Of a stretch of DNA of 64,000 nt, positions 1-10,044 are shown piece by piece. Source of the DNA: Glycomyces luteolus. GTDB lineage: Bacteria > Actinomycetota > Actinomycetes > Mycobacteriales > Micromonosporaceae. Each line of letters opens with the position of its first letter. The first letter of the stretch is position 1. Location of the stretch: assembly GCF_027622875.1 (NCBI RefSeq), contig NZ_JAPZVP010000008.1:42518-106517 (forward strand), read 5' to 3'. The translations under genes and the position numbers were made by a program. The notes under the pieces were generated by a model. It worked only from the letters and a program-made list of their open reading frames with translations. It searched no databases and was not told the DNA's origin.

Positions 1-59
1 CCCCCGGGCGCCACCCGGCACGGCCCCCCCCCGACGCCCGCTGGGTGCCGCCGGCGAAC

Positions 60-90
60 GGCGGGCCGCTCCCATCGGGAGCGGCCCGCC
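60..90. terminator. Intergenic hairpin terminator after pyrG
   Basis: Perfect inverted repeat with 14-bp GC-rich arms (60-73 and 77-90) and a 3-base ATC loop. On the plus strand it is followed by a pyrimidine-rich TTCTTCTTCC run. It lies 18 bases beyond the pyrG stop. It probably ends pyrG transcription and that of a plus-strand gene to the left of the window. No gene is seen in bases 1-59. Confidence 0.75.
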
Positions 91-108
91 TTCTTCTTCC
101 GTGCTCGC

Positions 109-1863
<1,755 letters not shown>

Positions 1864-4104
1864 TCATCCACGGGATTCCACACTAACACTTTCACCGTCG
1901 TTTTCCTCATCGACCCACGACGGTGCGTCGACGATCATGTCCGAGTACTGGCCGTCCTTGACGTGCGCGCGGGCCAGCACGCGGTGACTCATGATGACCG
2001 CCAAGGGAACCATGACGGCGAGCGCCGAGCCGAGGCTCATGAGGCCCTTGCCGAGGAGGAGGCCCGCGACGGCGGCGCCGACCACGGCGGCGGAGAACCC
2101 GGCCCGCAGCGGCGGATACAGGCCGAAGGCCCGGCGCAGGCCGCCGCCCGGTCGCAGGAGGATGAGCCAGCAGTAGGCCCCGGCCATGACGGTGAGCACG
2201 CTCAGCGGCGAGGTGAAGACCGCCACGATGTTCGAGCCGACGCCGGAGGCGATGACGCCGTTGGTGTCGCCCATGATGTCGCCGAGGAACGAGCCGAGCT
2301 CGCCGCGTTCGGCGGCGGGCCGCTGGAAGTCGATCCACATCAGGCCGAACAGGACCGCGACCCCGGCGAGGCCCGACCACACGAAGCGCTGGAAGGTGAC
2401 CCAGCCGCCCGTGGCGAGCGCGGCCGCGAGGCAGGTGCCGACGATGATGGCCACGGCCGCCGGGACGGAGTCGCCGAGGAACCCGGCCGAGGCGACGATC
2501 ACGCCGGCGCAGCCGATCCCGGCCATGGCCGGGGACTGGAAGCGGCGCGGCAGCCGCCACGACACCGTCGCGGCGAGCAGCCACAGCGAGGCGATGAACA
2601 TGCCGGTGGCGACCGGCCCGAGCTCGTTCGAGGCAGAATCGGCCACGGTGTAGTCGCCGAGGAGGGTCCCGAGGGGGTCCTGCGTGTGGAGGAGCATCGC
2701 GAGGACGGTCACGATGATGCCGAAGGCGGACACCGAGATCATGAGGCTCGCGGGCCCGTGCCGGCCGGGCAGGACGATCGCGACGAACGCGCACACGACG
2801 GCGATGCCGAGGGCCGTGAGCGGCCCGACGACGCCGGGACGCGCGGCCGACCACCAGCCGAAGAAGTCGGCGAGGATCGCGGCGGCCACGAACAGGGCGC
2901 ACACGAGCGCCGAGACGATGTTCAGGCGCATGAGCCACAGCGGCGGCGGCTTGACGCCGGGCTGCCCTGCGCGGCGCAGCAGGTGCAGCAGCGGCCAGGC
3001 CACGAAGGTCAGGGCGAGGAACAGGAGCACTTGGAGCCACTGGGTGGCAGGGGCGGCAGCGTCGGCGGCCATGAGGCGCGTGTCGGTGTCGTCGAACACC
3101 GCCTGACGGTCCTCATAGGTCAGCGAGTCCTCGGCGGCCCCGGCGGCGGTGCCGGTCACGGTGTCAGGGAGCGGCGAGTCCAGGAGCGTCAGGATGGTCG
3201 CGGTCAGATCGGTGAGCCGCAGGTAGCCGGGGCGTTCGGCGGGCAGGTCGAGGAGGTTGTGGCCGTCCTCGTCGCCGAAGTTCGCGACCGTGGCAAGCAG
3301 CCGGTCCGGTTCGGCCACCTGGCCGATCCCCGAGATGATGAGCGCCGAGTTCTCGCCGCGGGCGGCCTCGAGCTCGCCGACGGTGGCGTCGAGCTGCGCG
3401 AGCGCATCGGCCCGCGACTGGGTCTCGACCGGCAGGATGCCGCCGTCGACCACGGTGAGGGGGCATTCCGCCAGCGTCTCCTGGAGCTCGTCTCCGGCGG
3501 GCAGGCCGGGCGAGTAGTCGGCGACGCGGCCGACCGAGTTCGCCGTCGCGTACGCCGCGCCGGGGCCGATCGCGGTCGCGCAGCTGGTCCCCGCGGCGAG
3601 GGTGCCGAGCTGCGTGCCACGGTCGAGGTCGCGGTTGAGGGTCACGAGGTCGGTCATGTCCCCCACGGTCGCGGTGCCGTCCTCGACGCCGATCCGGTCG
3701 GCCGAGACCGGCTCGCACGACGAGCCCTGCCCGTAGGGGTCGCTCACGGCGGGAGCGCCCGCCGAGAGGGTGAGCCAGCCGTCGAGGGCGCACGTGAAGT
3801 TGCGGCCCGAGTTCGTGTTCAGCTCGGCGAGCGAGCCGTCCTGGGCCAGCTCGGCGAGGTTCGGGGTCGTCTGGGCGTCGATGTCGGTCCAGGTGAGGCC
3901 GCTGACGCCGAGGAGCACCACGGCATCGACCGTGCTGGGCAGCGACTCCTCGCCGTCTTCGGGGAGGAGCTGGAAGGCCGCCACGGCAGCGAGGACGGCG
4001 ACGCCGGTCCAGGCGCCGATCCTGCCGAGGTTCTCGGTGAAGCCGCGGGCGATCGCTTTGCGGGCTTTGCGGGTCAGGCGCCCGGCATCGAGTTTTCGCG
4101 ACAC
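1864..4104 (-). CDS. Polytopic membrane protein with alkaline-phosphatase-like ectodomain
   Basis: No specific function recognised. The 746 residues begin with a basic cytoplasmic stretch, then one membrane segment (about 30-48) and a soluble extracellular part (about 50-350). The opening of that part (VDAVVLLGVSGLTWTDID, then TTPNLAELA) resembles the start of alkaline-phosphatase/sulfatase-fold domains. About eleven further hydrophobic segments follow between 355 and 715. Start GTG at 4104 lies seven bases after the stop of the glycosyltransferase gene, so the two are probably translated together. Position between murJ/GT4 and pyrG suggests an envelope role, for example surface polymer transport or modification. 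That is inference only. Confidence 0.75.
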   Translation of the reverse strand: MSRKLDAGRLTRKARKAIARGFTENLGRIGAWTGVAVLAAVAAFQLLPEDGEESLPSTVDAVVLLGVSGLTWTDIDAQTTPNLAELAQDGSLAELNTNSGRNFTCALDGWLTLSAGAPAVSDPYGQGSSCEPVSADRIGVEDGTATVGDMTDLVTLNRDLDRGTQLGTLAAGTSCATAIGPGAAYATANSVGRVADYSPGLPAGDELQETLAECPLTVVDGGILPVETQSRADALAQLDATVGELEAARGENSALIISGIGQVAEPDRLLATVANFGDEDGHNLLDLPAERPGYLRLTDLTATILTLLDSPLPDTVTGTAAGAAEDSLTYEDRQAVFDDTDTRLMAADAAAPATQWLQVLLFLALTFVAWPLLHLLRRAGQPGVKPPPLWLMRLNIVSALVCALFVAAAILADFFGWWSAARPGVVGPLTALGIAVVCAFVAIVLPGRHGPASLMISVSAFGIIVTVLAMLLHTQDPLGTLLGDYTVADSASNELGPVATGMFIASLWLLAATVSWRLPRRFQSPAMAGIGCAGVIVASAGFLGDSVPAAVAIIVGTCLAAALATGGWVTFQRFVWSGLAGVAVLFGLMWIDFQRPAAERGELGSFLGDIMGDTNGVIASGVGSNIVAVFTSPLSVLTVMAGAYCWLILLRPGGGLRRAFGLYPPLRAGFSAAVVGAAVAGLLLGKGLMSLGSALAVMVPLAVIMSHRVLARAHVKDGQYSDMIVDAPSWVDEENDGESVSVESRG

Positions 4105-4111
4105 GGCGGCG

Positions 4112-5209
4112 CTATCTTCCCGTCAGTTCCAGGTAGAGCGCGTCGAGGGAGTCGAGCATCTGGGCCTCGTCGGGCCACGTGGCGGCGCGGGCGAGGCTCT
4201 TCTCGCCGTAGGAGGCGAGGCGGTCGGGGTCGTCGAGGAGACCGTGCACGGTCTGGTCGAGGCCGTCCACGTCGCCGACCTCGAAGTACGCGGCGGCGTC
4301 GCCCACGAGCTCGGGGATGCCGCCGGTGCGGGTGGTCACGAGCGGCACGCCGGCCTGCATGACCTCCTGCGCGAAGAGCTGGCGGGCCTCCCACTGGCTG
4401 GAGATGACGGCGAGGTCGGCGGCCGCGAGGAGGTCGGCCACGTCGGTGCGGTGGCCGAGGAGGCGCACGTCGGCCCCGGAAGCGTCGATGAGTCCCTGCA
4501 GGCGCATCCGTTCGGGCCCGTCGCCGGCGATCGCGACGACCGGCTGCCGGTCGAGGGCGGTCCAGCGCTGCGCGGCGGCGATGAGCGTGTCGTAGTCCTT
4601 CTGCGGGTGCAGGCGGCCGACGGAGAGCAGCAGCGGGCGGTCGCCGATGCCGAGTTCGGCCCGGATCGCGCCGGCGTCGCTGACGGCGATGCGCGGCGGG
4701 GCGGCGACGGGGGCGAGGCGGGCGTCGCGCGCGCCGAGGTCGATCAGGTGCTCGTGGAGATCGGAGGAGGCCGCGAGGGCGACGTCGACGCCGCGCGCGA
4801 GGCGCTTCTCGAGCTCGTCGGAGACGCGCCGCTTGATACCGGAGGTGATGAGCTGGTTGTGCCAGGTCGTGACGAGGGCCGCGCCCGAGGGGCGGGCCGC
4901 GAGCGCGGTCAGGCCGCCGGTGAGGCCGTGCGCGTGCACGAGGTCCACGCCGCGACCGGTGATGCCGCGCAAGGCGTTCCGGGCCGCCCACCAGGCGAGC
5001 GGGAGCTCGGGCGAGGGCTTGGCGGTGATGGGGGCGGGCGCGAAGCGCGCGCCCTTGGCGCGGAAGCCGAAGCGCTCCTCGGTCTCGGGCGGGCCGACGA
5101 CCAGGACGGCGTCGCCTCGTTCGACGAGGCCCGCCGCGAGCGACGCGACGTGCGTCCCGATGCCGCCGGTCGAAGGGCCGAGCACCAAGGCGATACGGCG
5201 ATGGCTCAC
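4112..5209 (-). CDS. GT4-family glycosyltransferase
   Basis: Predicted retaining glycosyltransferase of the GT-B fold, 365 residues, cytoplasmic or membrane-peripheral. The N-terminal acceptor domain opens with a PSTGGIGTHV loop. The C-terminal donor domain has SVGRLHPQKDY and the EX7E-type region around QEVMQAGVPLVTTRTGGIPE, both typical of GT4 enzymes using nucleotide sugars. Start GTG at 5209 overlaps the stop of the upstream murJ-like gene (GTGA), indicating translational coupling. Acceptor and sugar cannot be read from sequence; neighbours (lipid II flippase, MraY-like transferase) suggest cell-wall or lipid-linked glycan work. Confidence 0.85.
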   Translation of the reverse strand: MSHRRIALVLGPSTGGIGTHVASLAAGLVERGDAVLVVGPPETEERFGFRAKGARFAPAPITAKPSPELPLAWWAARNALRGITGRGVDLVHAHGLTGGLTALAARPSGAALVTTWHNQLITSGIKRRVSDELEKRLARGVDVALAASSDLHEHLIDLGARDARLAPVAAPPRIAVSDAGAIRAELGIGDRPLLLSVGRLHPQKDYDTLIAAAQRWTALDRQPVVAIAGDGPERMRLQGLIDASGADVRLLGHRTDVADLLAAADLAVISSQWEARQLFAQEVMQAGVPLVTTRTGGIPELVGDAAAYFEVGDVDGLDQTVHGLLDDPDRLASYGEKSLARAATWPDEAQMLDSLDALYLELTGR

Positions 5210-6936
5210 TTGTCTGCTCCACTGGGTTCGTCGGGTGCTTGGGCTTCGGGTGCATGGTCGTCGGATGCGCTGTCGTCTGAGGCGCTGTCGTCGGGCGCTT
5301 GGCCTTCGGGCGCGCTCTCGTCGGGTTCTTCAGACGCTCGGATTATGCCAGCGCGTCGCAGGACGGGCCGCACGACACCGGAACCGCCGATGAGCGCGGC
5401 GAGGCCGAGATAGACGACGCCGACCGCGGCGCCGACGACGACGCCCTGGACGAGGGCCGAATAGAAGGATTCGGCGTGGCCCCAGAAGGCGATGATCTCG
5501 CGGGCGGCGAGGACTGCCGCGATCGCGGCGACGACGGTGGCGAGCGCGGCCCGGGGGATGCCCTTGAGGCTCGCGGCGCCGGTGTGGCGCGCGATGGCGG
5601 CCGTGAGGGCGAGGCCGATGACGGTCATGCCCACGGTCCAGGCGATGGCCAGCGCCAGGGTGCGGTCCTCGACGGGCATGGTCATCGAGAGGATGACGGC
5701 GGCCAGTGCCCCTGCGCCCCAACCGATCGAGGTCGCACCGGCGGCGTATTTGTTGCGGCCGATGGCGTACAGGCCCCGCGAGTAGATCGCGAACATCGAG
5801 TAGCCGAACAGGCCGAAGGCGAGGCCGGTGAGGGTGTCGCGGAACTGCGCCAGGGTGTCCGCGGACTGGTCTGCTGAGACCGAGGACAGGACGGTCGCGA
5901 TGGGTTCGGCGATGCCGGCGAGGGCGGCGACGCCGAGACCGGACAGGAGCAGGACCGCGCGGCCGGTCTGGGAGAGGCGGCGCTCGAAGCGGTCGTTCTC
6001 GCCGAGCGAGTAGGCCTCGGCGAGGACGGGGTACGCGGCGGTGGCGAGGGGGACGGCGAGGATGGCCCAGGGCAGGAGGAAGAAGGTCTGCGAGATGGTG
6101 AAGACCGCGGCGGGTCCTTCTCCCGCGCGGTTGGCGAGGGTGATGAGCAGGGCTTGGCACAGCTGCTGCGCGCCGACCGTGATGGCTCCGGCGATGGCGA
6201 GGGACTTCAGGCCCGAGGCCACGTGGGTCTCGAGTCTCCACGCGGGCCGGATGCGGAGTTCCAGGCCGCGCAAGGGCATGATGAGCGATCCGGCGAGGAC
6301 GGCGACGCCGACGGTGGTGCCGAGCGCGAGGAGGATCAGTTCGCTCTCGGTGATCTGCTCGACCTTGTCGTTGCGGCCGGACAGCAGTCCATAGAGGACG
6401 TAGACCCCGGCCATGACGACGCTCGAGAGGAGCGGGGCGAGCGCGGGCCACGCGAAGCGCCGGTGCGACTGGAGGATGCCGGTGAGGACGACGGCGACGC
6501 CGTAGAGCGGCAGCTGCGCGGCGAAGAGCACGAGCATCTGGGTGCCGGCGTCGACGCCCGCTTCCGAGTATCCGCCGCCGGAGAGGAGTTCGATGATCGG
6601 GCGGGCGAATACGGCCACGAGGAGCCCGGCCGGGACGAGGATGGTCAGCGCCCAGGTGAGCAGCGCCGAGGCGATGCGGCTGACCTGGTCGGGATCGTGC
6701 CTCGCGAGCGGCGCGGCGAGCAGTGGGATCACCAGGGCGGCGAGCGCGCCTCCGGCGACCAGTTCGAAGATGATGTTCGGGATGCCGTTGGCGGTCTGGT
6801 AGACCGCACCGAGGGTCCCGGCGCCTACAGCCCACGTGAACACCATGGTGCGGCCGAATCCGGCCAGGCGGGAGGCGACGGTGATCGCACCGATGACCGA
6901 GGCGGCACGACCGACTTCGCGTCGGGTCTCGGTCAA
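5206..6936 (-). CDS. murJ: MurJ-type lipid II flippase (MOP superfamily)
   Basis: Integral membrane protein of 576 residues with the MurJ/MviN repeat architecture of about 14 membrane segments. The family exports lipid-linked peptidoglycan precursor across the inner membrane. N-terminal hallmarks are visible (ASVIGAITVASRLAGFGRTM and the NGIPNIIFELVAGGALAA stretch). The open frame runs upstream to 7734, but that part is an Arg/Pro-rich out-of-frame shadow of the next gene. The start is set at TTG 6936, whose bases overlap the preceding stop (TTGA). The C-terminal tail of about 50 residues is a low-complexity Asp/Ser/Ala/Pro sequence encoded by imperfect DNA repeats (5215-5330), presumably cytosolic and disordered. 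There is no kinase-like extension as in mycobacterial MurJ. Confidence 0.88.
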   Translation of the reverse strand: MTETRREVGRAASVIGAITVASRLAGFGRTMVFTWAVGAGTLGAVYQTANGIPNIIFELVAGGALAALVIPLLAAPLARHDPDQVSRIASALLTWALTILVPAGLLVAVFARPIIELLSGGGYSEAGVDAGTQMLVLFAAQLPLYGVAVVLTGILQSHRRFAWPALAPLLSSVVMAGVYVLYGLLSGRNDKVEQITESELILLALGTTVGVAVLAGSLIMPLRGLELRIRPAWRLETHVASGLKSLAIAGAITVGAQQLCQALLITLANRAGEGPAAVFTISQTFFLLPWAILAVPLATAAYPVLAEAYSLGENDRFERRLSQTGRAVLLLSGLGVAALAGIAEPIATVLSSVSADQSADTLAQFRDTLTGLAFGLFGYSMFAIYSRGLYAIGRNKYAAGATSIGWGAGALAAVILSMTMPVEDRTLALAIAWTVGMTVIGLALTAAIARHTGAASLKGIPRAALATVVAAIAAVLAAREIIAFWGHAESFYSALVQGVVVGAAVGVVYLGLAALIGGSGVVRPVLRRAGIIRASEEPDESAPEGQAPDDSASDDSASDDHAPEAQAPDEPSGADK

Positions 6937-7829
6937 GACTTCGTCCGACCCAGCTCGTCCAACTCCCGCAGCACGGGCGTCTCGGCGATCACTTTCGTGA
7001 AGCTCACTTTTTCGGAGGCGGCGATGAGGGCCGCGACGCCCGCGAGGGCGACGTGGCGGCCGATCATGCCGGTGCGGGCGATGTAGGCGAGGCCGAGGAG
7101 CGCGCCGAGGGCGTTCGCGCCGCCGTCGCCGAGCATGGTCTTGCCGTCGAGGTCTTCGGCCATCGCGGCGCCGGCGGCCGCGGAGACGGCGAGCGCGGTG
7201 TTCGCGCCGCCGGCCGCGGTGCGGCGGCGGGATTTGGGCCCGGCGGGGCGAGAGAGCGGCGCGGAGGCGAGGGTGACCACTTTGAGGGCGCGGCCGGGCC
7301 GCAGGTCGAAGAGGTTGATCACGTTGGCGGCGCCGGCGATGACGCCGCCGCCGACGCCCACGTTCCAGACGCGGCGCAGCAGCGGGCGGCGCTCGTCGGT
7401 GAGTTCGCCGTTCTGCAGGTCGATGAGGGCGGCGGAGGCGATCCCGGCGGCGGAGATGCCGAGGACCTTGACGAGTCCGGCGCTGACGCGGCCCTTGAGG
7501 AGCGCGCCGACGTGGCCTTTGAAGCCTTTGGCCTTCTCGCCCTTGGCGTCCGCGAGGTCGTCGTAGAGGCCGACCGCTCCGGCGGTGAGTCCGGCGGTGG
7601 CGGCGGCGGCCGCGTACGCCGGGGAGTTCGCCCCGAGGACCGCTCCGGCGGTGGCGCCCACCGTGATCCCGGGGCCTTCGGCCAGGGACACGGTGTCGCC
7701 CTTGTGGTTGACCCGTTCCAGTTCGGCCGCCCACTTGGAGCGGCGTACGGCGCTGATCGCGGCCATCGTGCCGCCCGCGGCGAGGCCTCCGATGAACGCC
7801 CGCCCTACCGTGCGCGTTAGCTGGCTCAT
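6933..7829 (-). CDS. MraY/WecA-like phospho-sugar transferase homologue
   Basis: Membrane protein of 298 residues related to the polyprenyl-phosphate N-acetylhexosamine-1-phosphate transferases, which attach a sugar-phosphate to undecaprenyl phosphate. Visible family motifs are the Asp pair in YDDLAD (90-91), NVINLFDLRPG (169-179) and LGDGGANALG (234-239). The His-rich loop typical of MraY is not evident and the chain is shorter than MraY or WecA. It could be a divergent enzyme or a non-catalytic relative. Its stop overlaps the murJ start, and it begins 10 bases after the mctB stop. Start codon at 7829 gives a hydrophobic N-terminal segment. Confidence 0.78.
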   Translation of the reverse strand: MSQLTRTVGRAFIGGLAAGGTMAAISAVRRSKWAAELERVNHKGDTVSLAEGPGITVGATAGAVLGANSPAYAAAAATAGLTAGAVGLYDDLADAKGEKAKGFKGHVGALLKGRVSAGLVKVLGISAAGIASAALIDLQNGELTDERRPLLRRVWNVGVGGGVIAGAANVINLFDLRPGRALKVVTLASAPLSRPAGPKSRRRTAAGGANTALAVSAAAGAAMAEDLDGKTMLGDGGANALGALLGLAYIARTGMIGRHVALAGVAALIAASEKVSFTKVIAETPVLRELDELGRTKS

Positions 7830-7839
7830 GGCCGCGATA

Positions 7840-8769
7840 CTAGGCCGCGCCGGGAAGCAGGTCTGAAGCGCCCTCCCCGGTGCCGAGGTGGTTGACGGTG
7901 CCGGTGTTGATGAAATCGGCGAGCGCGGCGACGGCGGCGATCTGTCCCTGGGTGAGGGCGACGTTGTCGACGGTGGCGACGGTCTCGCTGTTCTCGGCGA
8001 GGAGCGTCTTGATCGGATTGCCGTCGCCGGTGTCGGTCGTGGCCGCGTAGACCGTGGGGTCGTCGGCGGCGTACGCGTTGGTGAACGCGACCATGCCGGC
8101 GTTGCGGTCGGCGGCGTCGGAGTCGACGAAGCCGGACCCGGCGATGATGACGACGCCGTCGGCGACGCCCGTGGGCGTGGTCTCGACCGTGAGCATCCCC
8201 AGTTCGGTCAGGCCGGTGGTGACGGTGGTGATGGCGCCGGGGGTGATCGCCACGGTCGCGCCCGCCGCTTCACCGGTGGTGACGGCGGCGAGCACATAGC
8301 TCATCGCGGTCACGCCGTCGTAGGTGACGGGCGTGGTCATCGTGTCGGGGGTGGTCCGCTCCGCGAGATCGCCGAGGGTGCCCGTGTTGGCCGGGTCGAA
8401 GAAGTCGTCGAGGATCGAGATCCGGCCGGAGACGGTGGCCCCCGAGTAGCCGAGCATCTCGACGGTGCCGTCCACGACTTCGGGTTCGGCGCCGGGCAGG
8501 GCGACGACGAGGACGTTCCGCGCGGTGAGCTGACCGGCGAGATAGGACGGGGCGACCGCGTTCGCGAAGGCCTGGTCGTCCTCGAGGTCGTTCTCCATCT
8601 GCTGGGCCTGCTCCCGCAGCTGCTCGTTGCTGTCGCGCAGGCTCTGGATGGTGTTCTCGAAGGTCTGGATGGCGGGGCCGTTGAGGGCGGCGGTGCCGAG
8701 GATGAGGCCCACGGTGAGGGCGAGGAACACCGCGGTGAGGCTCACCAGGTGGTAGCGGAAGTTGATCAC
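7840..8769 (-). CDS. mctB: MctB/SteB-like membrane-anchored coiled-coil protein
   Basis: 309 residues. A single N-terminal membrane segment (about 4-27, beginning INFRYHLVSLTAVFLALTVG) is followed by a coiled coil (about 30-60, rich in Glu, Gln, Leu) and a periplasmic domain. Members of this family are annotated as copper transporter MctB (Rv1698). The Corynebacterium homologue, SteB, works with SteA in cell separation. The coiled coil and the adjacency to steA favour the second role, though both are from family knowledge. The open frame extends upstream, but the start is set at GTG 8769, which overlaps the steA stop (GTGA), the same coupling seen at neighbouring junctions. Confidence 0.85.
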   Translation of the reverse strand: MINFRYHLVSLTAVFLALTVGLILGTAALNGPAIQTFENTIQSLRDSNEQLREQAQQMENDLEDDQAFANAVAPSYLAGQLTARNVLVVALPGAEPEVVDGTVEMLGYSGATVSGRISILDDFFDPANTGTLGDLAERTTPDTMTTPVTYDGVTAMSYVLAAVTTGEAAGATVAITPGAITTVTTGLTELGMLTVETTPTGVADGVVIIAGSGFVDSDAADRNAGMVAFTNAYAADDPTVYAATTDTGDGNPIKTLLAENSETVATVDNVALTQGQIAAVAALADFINTGTVNHLGTGEGASDLLPGAA

Positions 8770-9968
8770 GAGAACAGCCTTTGGATTTGGTAGAGCAGTC
8801 CGTCCCACCAGTCGGCGATGACGTCGACGAATGAGCGCCCGACGGTGGAGATGGCCACGGCGGTGGCCATCGCGGCGAGCCCGGAGACGATGAGCAGGAG
8901 CAGTGCGGAGATCGACATGTCCTGGCGGTAGAGGCGCGAGACGCCCTTGGCGTCGACGAGCTTGCCGCCGACGCGCAGCCGGGTGAGGAAGGTGGAGGCC
9001 ATGCCGCCGCGTCCCTTGTCGAGGAACTCGACCATGGTGACGTGGGTGCCGACGGCGCAGATGAGCTCAGCGCCCTTCTCGTCGGCCATGAGCATGGCGA
9101 TGTCCTCGGAGGTGGCCGCGGCCGGGAACGGGATCGCGGGGACCCCGAGCTTGTCCATGCGCTCCATGCCCGGGGCGCGCCCGTCGGCGTAGGCGTGGAC
9201 GACGATCTCGGCGCCGCAGCGCAGGGCGTCGTCGGAGACGGAGTCCATGTCGCCGACGATCATGTCGGGCGTGTACCCGGCTTCGAGGAGGGCGTCCGCG
9301 CCGCCGTCGACGCCCACGAGCACGGGTTTGAACTCGCGGATGTACGGGCGAAGGACGTCGATGTCCTCTTTGTAGTTGTAGCCGCGGATGACGATGAGCG
9401 CGTGGCGGCCGTTGAAGGAGGTCTTCACATCAGGCACGCCGACGCCGTCGAGCAGGAGGTCCCGCTCGCGCTTGAGGTACTCCATAGTGTTGGCCGCGAA
9501 CGCCTCGAGCTGGATCGAGAGCCCTTCCTTGGCGGCCTCCATGTCGGCGCCCACGGTGACCTCGGTCTGGACCGCGCCTTCGGCGATCAGGTCGCCTCCG
9601 GAGTAGATCTGCCCGGCCTCGAGGTCTACGGAGACGGACCGGCCCTCGCGCACGCGGTCGAAGATCTCGTCGCCGACACCGTCGATGAGGACGATCCCGG
9701 CCTTGACGAGCACTTCGGGGCCGAGGTTCGGGTAGCGGCCGGAGATCGACTTGGCGGCGTTCACGACCACCGGGACGCCGGTGCCGACCAAGGTGTCGGC
9801 GGCGACCCGGTCGAGGTCGACATGGTCGATGATCGCGATGTCGCCGGGTTCGAGCCGGCCGCACAACCGCTTCGTACGGCGGTCGAGGCGGGCGGTGCCG
9901 ACCAGCCGATCATCGGAGGGATCACCCTCCGGGTTCCGCCCGGGCAAACGCAAGCTAGGTACACGCAT
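8766..9968 (-). CDS. steA: SteA-like cytokinetic ring protein
   Basis: 400 residues, matching the Rv1697/SteA family, whose members localise to the division site and act with SteB in daughter-cell separation. The central region (about 200-340) resembles a thiamin-pyrophosphokinase-like fold, with the acidic motif VGDMDSVSDDALRCGAE and GVDGGADALL. A C-terminal hydrophobic segment (about 352-372, ALLLLIVSGLAAMATAVAI) is followed by a short amphipathic tail. Start at 9968 follows a 76-base gap after recN, the largest gap in this run of genes, so an internal promoter is possible there. The 3' end overlaps mctB by four bases. Confidence 0.88.
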   Translation of the reverse strand: MRVPSLRLPGRNPEGDPSDDRLVGTARLDRRTKRLCGRLEPGDIAIIDHVDLDRVAADTLVGTGVPVVVNAAKSISGRYPNLGPEVLVKAGIVLIDGVGDEIFDRVREGRSVSVDLEAGQIYSGGDLIAEGAVQTEVTVGADMEAAKEGLSIQLEAFAANTMEYLKRERDLLLDGVGVPDVKTSFNGRHALIVIRGYNYKEDIDVLRPYIREFKPVLVGVDGGADALLEAGYTPDMIVGDMDSVSDDALRCGAEIVVHAYADGRAPGMERMDKLGVPAIPFPAAATSEDIAMLMADEKGAELICAVGTHVTMVEFLDKGRGGMASTFLTRLRVGGKLVDAKGVSRLYRQDMSISALLLLIVSGLAAMATAVAISTVGRSFVDVIADWWDGLLYQIQRLFS

Positions 9969-10044
9969 CGTGCATCATCATGCCATCCGATCGCACGCTC
10001 CGAGGCGACGGCTCGCCGGGGCGGGCCGTGCCGATCGAGCGTCG

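Noticed and set aside
6937-7734. In-frame extension upstream of the MurJ start
   Set aside because: Arg/Pro-rich shadow of the MraY-like gene; a TTG overlapping its stop gives the usual MurJ start.
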